NCBI GenBank assembly: GCA_904502105.1
Contig: CAJGDF010000029.1
Span: 1 to 11,705, forward strand
Source of the DNA: an uncultured Clostridia bacterium
Lineage (GTDB): Bacteria; Bacillota; Clostridia; Oscillospirales; UBA644
Length of the DNA: 11,705 bases
Direction of reading: 5' to 3'
This document shows, in pieces, positions 8,242 to 11,705 of this stretch (position 1 is the stretch's first letter; each line of letters begins with the position of its first letter). The translations under genes and the position numbers were made by a program. The notes under the pieces were generated by a model. It was not told where the DNA came from and ran no database searches. It saw only the letters and a list, made by a program, of their open reading frames with translations.

Positions 8242-8275
8242 GTCCACGAAAAAATAAACACGTCTTCATCCTTAT

Positions 8276-8304
8276 ATTATATACAAATATGTCAATTTTG
8301 TCAA
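8276..8304 (-). promoter_or_regulatory. Consensus sigma-A promoter for the metallophosphoesterase-nth operon
   Basis: On the minus strand, TTGACA (8299-8304) is followed by a 17-base spacer and TATAAT (8276-8281). Both hexamers and the spacing match the housekeeping consensus exactly. Transcription should begin near 8269, giving a leader of about 40 bases before the ATG at 8227. The promoter starts about nine bases beyond the U-tract of the preceding terminator. A strong constitutive promoter is expected; no operator or riboswitch is visible, although a second TTGACA-like hexamer lies inside the spacer. Confidence 0.88.
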
Positions 8305-8312
8305 TATCTTCA

Positions 8313-8361
8313 AATAAAAAAATCACCGTATCTGCCACTTTTTTTTGGCAAATACGGTGAT
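8313..8361 (-). terminator. Intrinsic terminator after the small hypothetical gene
   Basis: A 16-bp stem with one mismatch pairs 8322-8337 with 8346-8361 around an eight-base loop. The stem core is ATCACCGTAT paired with ATACGGTGAT. Read on the minus strand it is followed by six T and then a further T-rich stretch (8321 down to 8313). It begins four bases after the stop of the small gene and closes the URO-D-like, xylB, tmk and small-gene block. A U-tract on one side only, with A-rich rather than T-rich sequence at the other end, makes this a minus-strand terminator. Confidence 0.92.
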
Positions 8362-8365
8362 ATTG

Positions 8366-8635
8366 TCAGTCGCAGACGCGACCTCTGCTTTTTATTTCTT
8401 CAAGCTCGTCAATAAGAAGAGAAAGGAAATCCTCATCGGACGCAGAAACATCAAAATGATCTGTTCCGCTTGCAGAATTGAAAGCGGATGCATAACTTTT
8501 AAGCTCTGCAGAATGTTCAAACAAAGTACCCTTTTTCTCATAGATAATTGCCATAGAAAGCTGACGGAAGCATTTCCAGCAATCAGCCCTTGCAGTACCG
8601 CTGAGACGGGAGTAAATATCTGTCATTGTTTCCAT
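8366..8635 (-). CDS. Small hypothetical protein downstream of tmk
   Basis: I do not recognise this 89-residue protein. The chosen ATG at 8635 has GGAG (8641-8644) five bases upstream and lies ten bases after the tmk stop. A longer version of the frame up to 8755 would overlap the conserved end of tmk and lacks reason. A later ATG at 8626 is possible. The protein is soluble, with no signal peptide or membrane segment. It has a CWKC pair (C19, C22) near the N-terminus, a mixed helical middle, and an acidic C-terminal helix (SDEDFLSLLIDELEEIKS, 66-83). One CxxC alone does not show metal binding. The good ribosome binding site, operon spacing and the terminator just after its stop support a real gene co-expressed with tmk. 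Confidence 0.7.
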   Translation of the reverse strand: METMTDIYSRLSGTARADCWKCFRQLSMAIIYEKKGTLFEHSAELKSYASAFNSASGTDHFDVSASDEDFLSLLIDELEEIKSRGRVCD

Positions 8636-8645
8636 AAGAACTCCA

Positions 8646-9281
8646 TTATTTGATATCAGGAACATTTGCAAAGACCTTTTCGGCGACCTCCTCGGGAGAG
8701 CCGACCGATTCGATGATAACGATATTATCGTTGCAAAGTCTTTCAAAAACTTCAAGATATTTTTTTCTTATACGTGAAAGAGTGCCCTCTTCGCGTTCAA
8801 ATATTTCAAGAAAAGCGCCTCTTTTGTCTACCCTGCCCTTACAAACATCTGACGGAACATCAATAAAGAAGCAAACATCAGGCTTTGTTACAGTCGGGCA
8901 ATTTACGTTCATAGCCATGACCCAATCAAGATCGCTGTCCATACCCTGATAAGCAAAGGACGAATAATAATAACGATCGCAAACAACATCATAGCCCTCG
9001 TTTAAAAGCTTGATTATACCGTTCTGAGGATTAACATTATGCGCAATTCTGTCTGAGAGAAATAGCGCCGAAAGTTCCTCGGGAGTACGGGCATAATTAC
9101 CTGCAAGAGCATCTCTGATAAGGCCGCCTGTGGTAAGCTCTGTAGGCTCTGCAGTTCGGTAAACCTTTCTGCCCTCACGCTGAAGACGTTCACAGAGAAG
9201 ATTCATCTGCGTTGATTTACCCGAACCGTCAAGTCCCTCAAAAACAATAAATCTGCCGCGTGAATTTGTTTTTACGCTCAT
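8646..9281 (-). CDS. tmk: Thymidylate kinase
   Basis: Tmk phosphorylates dTMP to dTDP with ATP, a required step for DNA precursors. The 211-residue protein is the normal length. It has the P-loop FEGLDGSGKST (14-24), AEPTE (45-49) from the dTMP-binding region, the DRYYYSSFAYQG motif (102-113) with the Asp-Arg-Tyr signature, FFIDVP (138-143), and a LID region around RVDKRG (150-155). The start ATG is one base after the xylB stop (TAA, T, ATG) with no visible Shine-Dalgarno sequence. Translation may therefore rely on ribosomes finishing xylB. This matters because xylB carries a frameshift: if the shift were real, most ribosomes would stop early and tmk expression could suffer. Confidence 0.96.
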   Translation of the reverse strand: MSVKTNSRGRFIVFEGLDGSGKSTQMNLLCERLQREGRKVYRTAEPTELTTGGLIRDALAGNYARTPEELSALFLSDRIAHNVNPQNGIIKLLNEGYDVVCDRYYYSSFAYQGMDSDLDWVMAMNVNCPTVTKPDVCFFIDVPSDVCKGRVDKRGAFLEIFEREEGTLSRIRKKYLEVFERLCNDNIVIIESVGSPEEVAEKVFANVPDIK

Positions 9282-9282
9282 A

Positions 9283-10790
9283 TTATATCATTTTGAAGCA
9301 GTCTTTAAGAGAAGTATAAAGCTGTTTATAAAGAACGTGATTTTTAGCGTAAACTTTAGCGTTGTCCGCAATGGGATCGTATGTTTTCTTAACCTTGATC
9401 GTTGCATCGCAAGCTTCGGGAACAGAAGACCAGATGCCTGTACCTACACCTGCAAGGAGAGCAACACCGAGCGCGCCTCCTTCGGAAGAAGAAAGAACCT
9501 GAACACCGCAGTCAAACATATCAGCCTGCATCTGTCTCCAAAGGGGAGATTTACCGCCACCACCGGAAACACGTACAGCAGAAGCATCAACGCCCATACC
9601 ACGGATGATATCCATACAGTCGGTAAGGGAGTAGCAAACACCTTCAAGGATAGCTCTGATCATATCAGCCTTGGTATGGATCGCGGAAAGACCGAAGAAT
9701 ACACCGCGGCAATCCGCATCGAGATGGGGAGTTCTTTCACCCATAAGATAGGGAAGATAAAGAAGATTATGAGCAGAAATGCCTGTATCTTCAGCCATTT
9801 TATCCATAATGATATAGGGATCGATACCCTGTTTTGCAGCTTCTGCCATTTCTTCAGCGCAGAAGTTGTCTCTGAACCATTTAAGAGAAAGACCTGCAGC
9901 CTGGGTAACACCCATCATATGCCATGCGCCGGGAACAGCGTGACAGAAAGTATGAACTCTGCCGAGGGGGTCGATCGCGGGTTTTTCAGCATGAGCGAAA
10001 ACAACACCGGATGTACCGATAGTGGAAGAAACAACGCCGCTCTTAACGATGCCGTTACCAACAGCACAAGCTGCCTGGTCGCCCGCACCGCCTGCAACGG
10101 GAGTGCCTACGCAAAGACCGGTAAGTTCGGAAGCGTATTTGTTAACCTTACCGCTGATCTCATAGCTTTCGTACATTTTGGGAAGAAGACCGATGTCAAT
10201 TCCGAGAATATCGAGGAGCTCTTTGGACCAGCAACGGTTTTTAATATCCATAAACTGCATACCGGAAGCATCGGAAACTTCGGTTGCAAATTCGCCTGTA
10301 AGCATGTAACGGATATAGTCTTTGGGGAGCATTACCTTTGTACATTTAGCAAAAACATCGGGTTCATTATTCATAACCCAACGGAGTTTGGATGCGGTAA
10401 AGCCTGTAAGAGCAGGGTTAGCTGTTATTTCAATAAGTTTTTCTTTGCCTACAACAGAAGTGATCTCGTCGCATTCCTTCTGTGTTCTCTGGTCGCACCA
10501 GATAATGGAACGGCGAAGGACCTTATCGTCCTTGTCAAGCATAACAAGACCGTGCATCTGTCCGGAAAGACCGATACCTTTGATCTCGGAAGCGTTAACA
10601 CCGCTTTTAGCAATAACGTTTTTAATAGAAACAGCAACCGCATTCCACCAATCCTGAGGATCCTGTTCTGCCCAGCCGTTCTGGGCTGGTAAAGAGGATA
10701 TTCCTGAGTATCGGATGCAAGAGCGTTACCGTTAAGGTCAAAAAGAACTGTTTTGGTACCCGAAGTACCTATATCTGTACCTATAAGCAT
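9283..10790 (-). CDS. xylB: Xylulokinase, full length but with a one-base frameshift near the N-terminus
   Basis: Xylulokinase phosphorylates D-xylulose to xylulose 5-phosphate, feeding the pentose phosphate pathway. The start at 10790 has AAGGAG eight bases upstream. The first 36 codons (to 10683) give the FGGY-kinase N-terminus IGTDIGTSGTKTVLFDLNG and YPLYQP. The frame then shifts: re-reading base 10683 gives QNGWAEQDPQDWWNAV and continues unbroken through SGQMHGLVMLD, IIWCDQRTQ, GGAGDQAACAVG (expected catalytic Asp about 238 of the restored protein) and SGGGGKSPLWRQM to the stop. One C missing from a CCCC run at 10683-10685 explains it. The restored protein would be 502 residues, normal for the family. 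Without the fix, the first frame ends after 113 residues, and an ATG-started remnant of 424 residues (9283-10557) remains. Xylulose is the best substrate guess within the FGGY family. No xylose isomerase is in view. Confidence 0.88.
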
Positions 10791-10811
10791 TATTATTTCT
10801 CCTTATATCAA

Positions 10812-11705
10812 TTAATATTTACCTAATTTATGTGCAAGCTCGGATATCTTCTTGAAGTTTTCAAAGCTTACAGAGTTGGGGATAGAGTGGTCAGACGAGA
10901 ATATATAGCCGCTGCCCTCTTTCATTACGGGAATAACACGTTCCATTTCCTCGGTGATAGCTTCTGTATCAGACCAAAGAACAGCGTTGATACCGCCGCG
11001 GAAAGTAATCTTGTCACCGTAAAGCTTTTTGAGCTTGATGGGATCCATACCTGCTTTAACCTCAATGGGATTAAGGCAGTCTACACCGATCTCAATAAGG
11101 TCGGGAATAAACGGTTCAACATATCCGCAGGAATGAAGTTCAACGAACATTCCGCGTTCATGAGCCCAGTCACAAGCCTTTTTCTGGAACGGTTTTACGA
11201 TTTCTCTGTACATATCAAGAGAGAAGAACGTTGAATTCTTATAACCCATATCATCAGGCCAATGAATACCGTCAAACTTATAACCTTTTGCGATAAGCTT
11301 ATCGTAAAGAGCAATGTTCATATCGAGATAATGACCGATCATATCTTTGATCCATTCGGGATCTTCATACATACCGACGAGAACGTTTTCTGTGCCCGTA
11401 GCCCAGGAGTGAGTTACGTCAAAACCGAACCAGAAGCCGAGCGAACGGAATTCTCCGCTCTTTTCCAATTTTTCATAGTTATCTTCATACCATTTCCAGT
11501 CGATTCGGTCATCGGTAGGTTTCATTCGCTCTTTTGCGATCTCCCAATGCTCGCGATCTGAAATGAAGAAGTCGAGAAATTCGGGGGTAGAATCGAGGTG
11601 TTTAAAAGACTTTAAAGTTGCGCCCCAGTTTGTTGTGTGAATAATATATCTGTCAGTTTCTTCGATGACTTTGCTTTCGAATCTCGGAGAGTTGTCGATA
11701 CCGAA
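10812..11705 (-). CDS. Uroporphyrinogen decarboxylase (URO-D) family protein, N-terminus outside window
   Basis: The frame is open from the window edge for 297 residues to a stop at 10812, so roughly 60 residues are probably missing at the start. It belongs to the broad URO-D fold family, which includes true uroporphyrinogen decarboxylase and the MtaA/MtbA/CmuA cobalamin-dependent methyltransferases. Visible features are HWPDDMGY (148-155 of the fragment), a ELHSCGYVEPFIPDLIEIG segment (189-207) whose His-x-Cys-Gly resembles the zinc site of the methyltransferase branch, FRGGINAVLW, and SSDHSIPNSVSFENF near the end. HemE is unlikely because no haem genes are nearby and the His-x-Cys-Gly motif is a methyltransferase-type feature. 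No corrinoid protein is visible. The xylB start follows 21 nt after its stop, so both are probably in one operon. The substrate is unknown. Confidence 0.87.
   Translation of the reverse strand, partial: FGIDNSPRFESKVIEETDRYIIHTTNWGATLKSFKHLDSTPEFLDFFISDREHWEIAKERMKPTDDRIDWKWYEDNYEKLEKSGEFRSLGFWFGFDVTHSWATGTENVLVGMYEDPEWIKDMIGHYLDMNIALYDKLIAKGYKFDGIHWPDDMGYKNSTFFSLDMYREIVKPFQKKACDWAHERGMFVELHSCGYVEPFIPDLIEIGVDCLNPIEVKAGMDPIKLKKLYGDKITFRGGINAVLWSDTEAITEEMERVIPVMKEGSGYIFSSDHSIPNSVSFENFKKISELAHKLGKY

Noticed and set aside
8228..8338. Longer N-terminus for the metallophosphoesterase (ATG at 8338 or 8269)
   Set aside because: 8338 lies inside the terminator and upstream of the promoter, and 8269 has no leader or ribosome binding site. 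The ATG at 8227 has AGGGGAG and opens directly onto the membrane anchor.
10672..10690. Programmed ribosomal frameshift in xylB
   Set aside because: No slippery heptamer is present, the hairpin overlaps the shift site rather than lying downstream, and xylB is not known for recoding. A missing base is simpler.
9337..10692. 451-codon plus-strand open frame opposite xylB
   Set aside because: It is antisense to a well-conserved kinase, lacks a ribosome binding site, and the translation is low-complexity mirror sequence.

Overview
The window looks like a chromosomal piece of a low-to-mid GC member of the Firmicutes, probably an uncultured gut-type Clostridia. The signs are strong AAAGGAG-type ribosome binding sites, closely packed genes, a consensus sigma-A promoter, a GH38 alpha-mannosidase, and a uroporphyrinogen-decarboxylase-like protein beside a xylulokinase. 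This placement is inferred from gene content; no rRNA or other taxonomic marker is present. Every supported gene lies on the minus strand, so transcription runs from high to low coordinates. No gene-free stretch exceeds about 140 bases.

Upstream block (11705 down to about 8313): a uroporphyrinogen-decarboxylase (URO-D) family protein cut by the window edge, xylulokinase xylB, thymidylate kinase tmk and an unrecognised 89-residue protein. They are spaced by 21, 1 and 10 nt and end at a strong intrinsic terminator (8313-8361). xylB has a one-base frameshift near its start, at 10683.

Downstream block (8304 down to 1): a textbook promoter (TTGACA, 17 bp, TATAAT) sits immediately after that terminator. 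It probably drives a membrane-anchored YkuE/YaeI-like metallophosphoesterase, endonuclease III (nth), the alpha-mannosidase, ribosomal protein L11 methyltransferase (prmA) and an RluC/RluD-type pseudouridine synthase. These are joined by overlapping or nearly overlapping stop and start codons, except for 24 nt before the mannosidase. After a 40-nt gap comes a Gfo/Idh/MocA oxidoreductase, and after 74 nt the start of guaA (GMP synthase), which runs off the left edge. The last two genes have their own good ribosome binding sites and may or may not belong to the same transcript.

The genes mix housekeeping work (DNA repair, dTTP and GMP synthesis, rRNA and ribosomal protein modification) with sugar use (mannosidase, xylulokinase, a sugar-type oxidoreductase). 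I see no phage, transposon, CRISPR, toxin-antitoxin or defence system. The most notable point is guaA: the second half of its glutamine amidotransferase domain is missing and replaced by a short Cys-containing linker, while the ATP-pyrophosphatase domain looks intact as far as it can be read.
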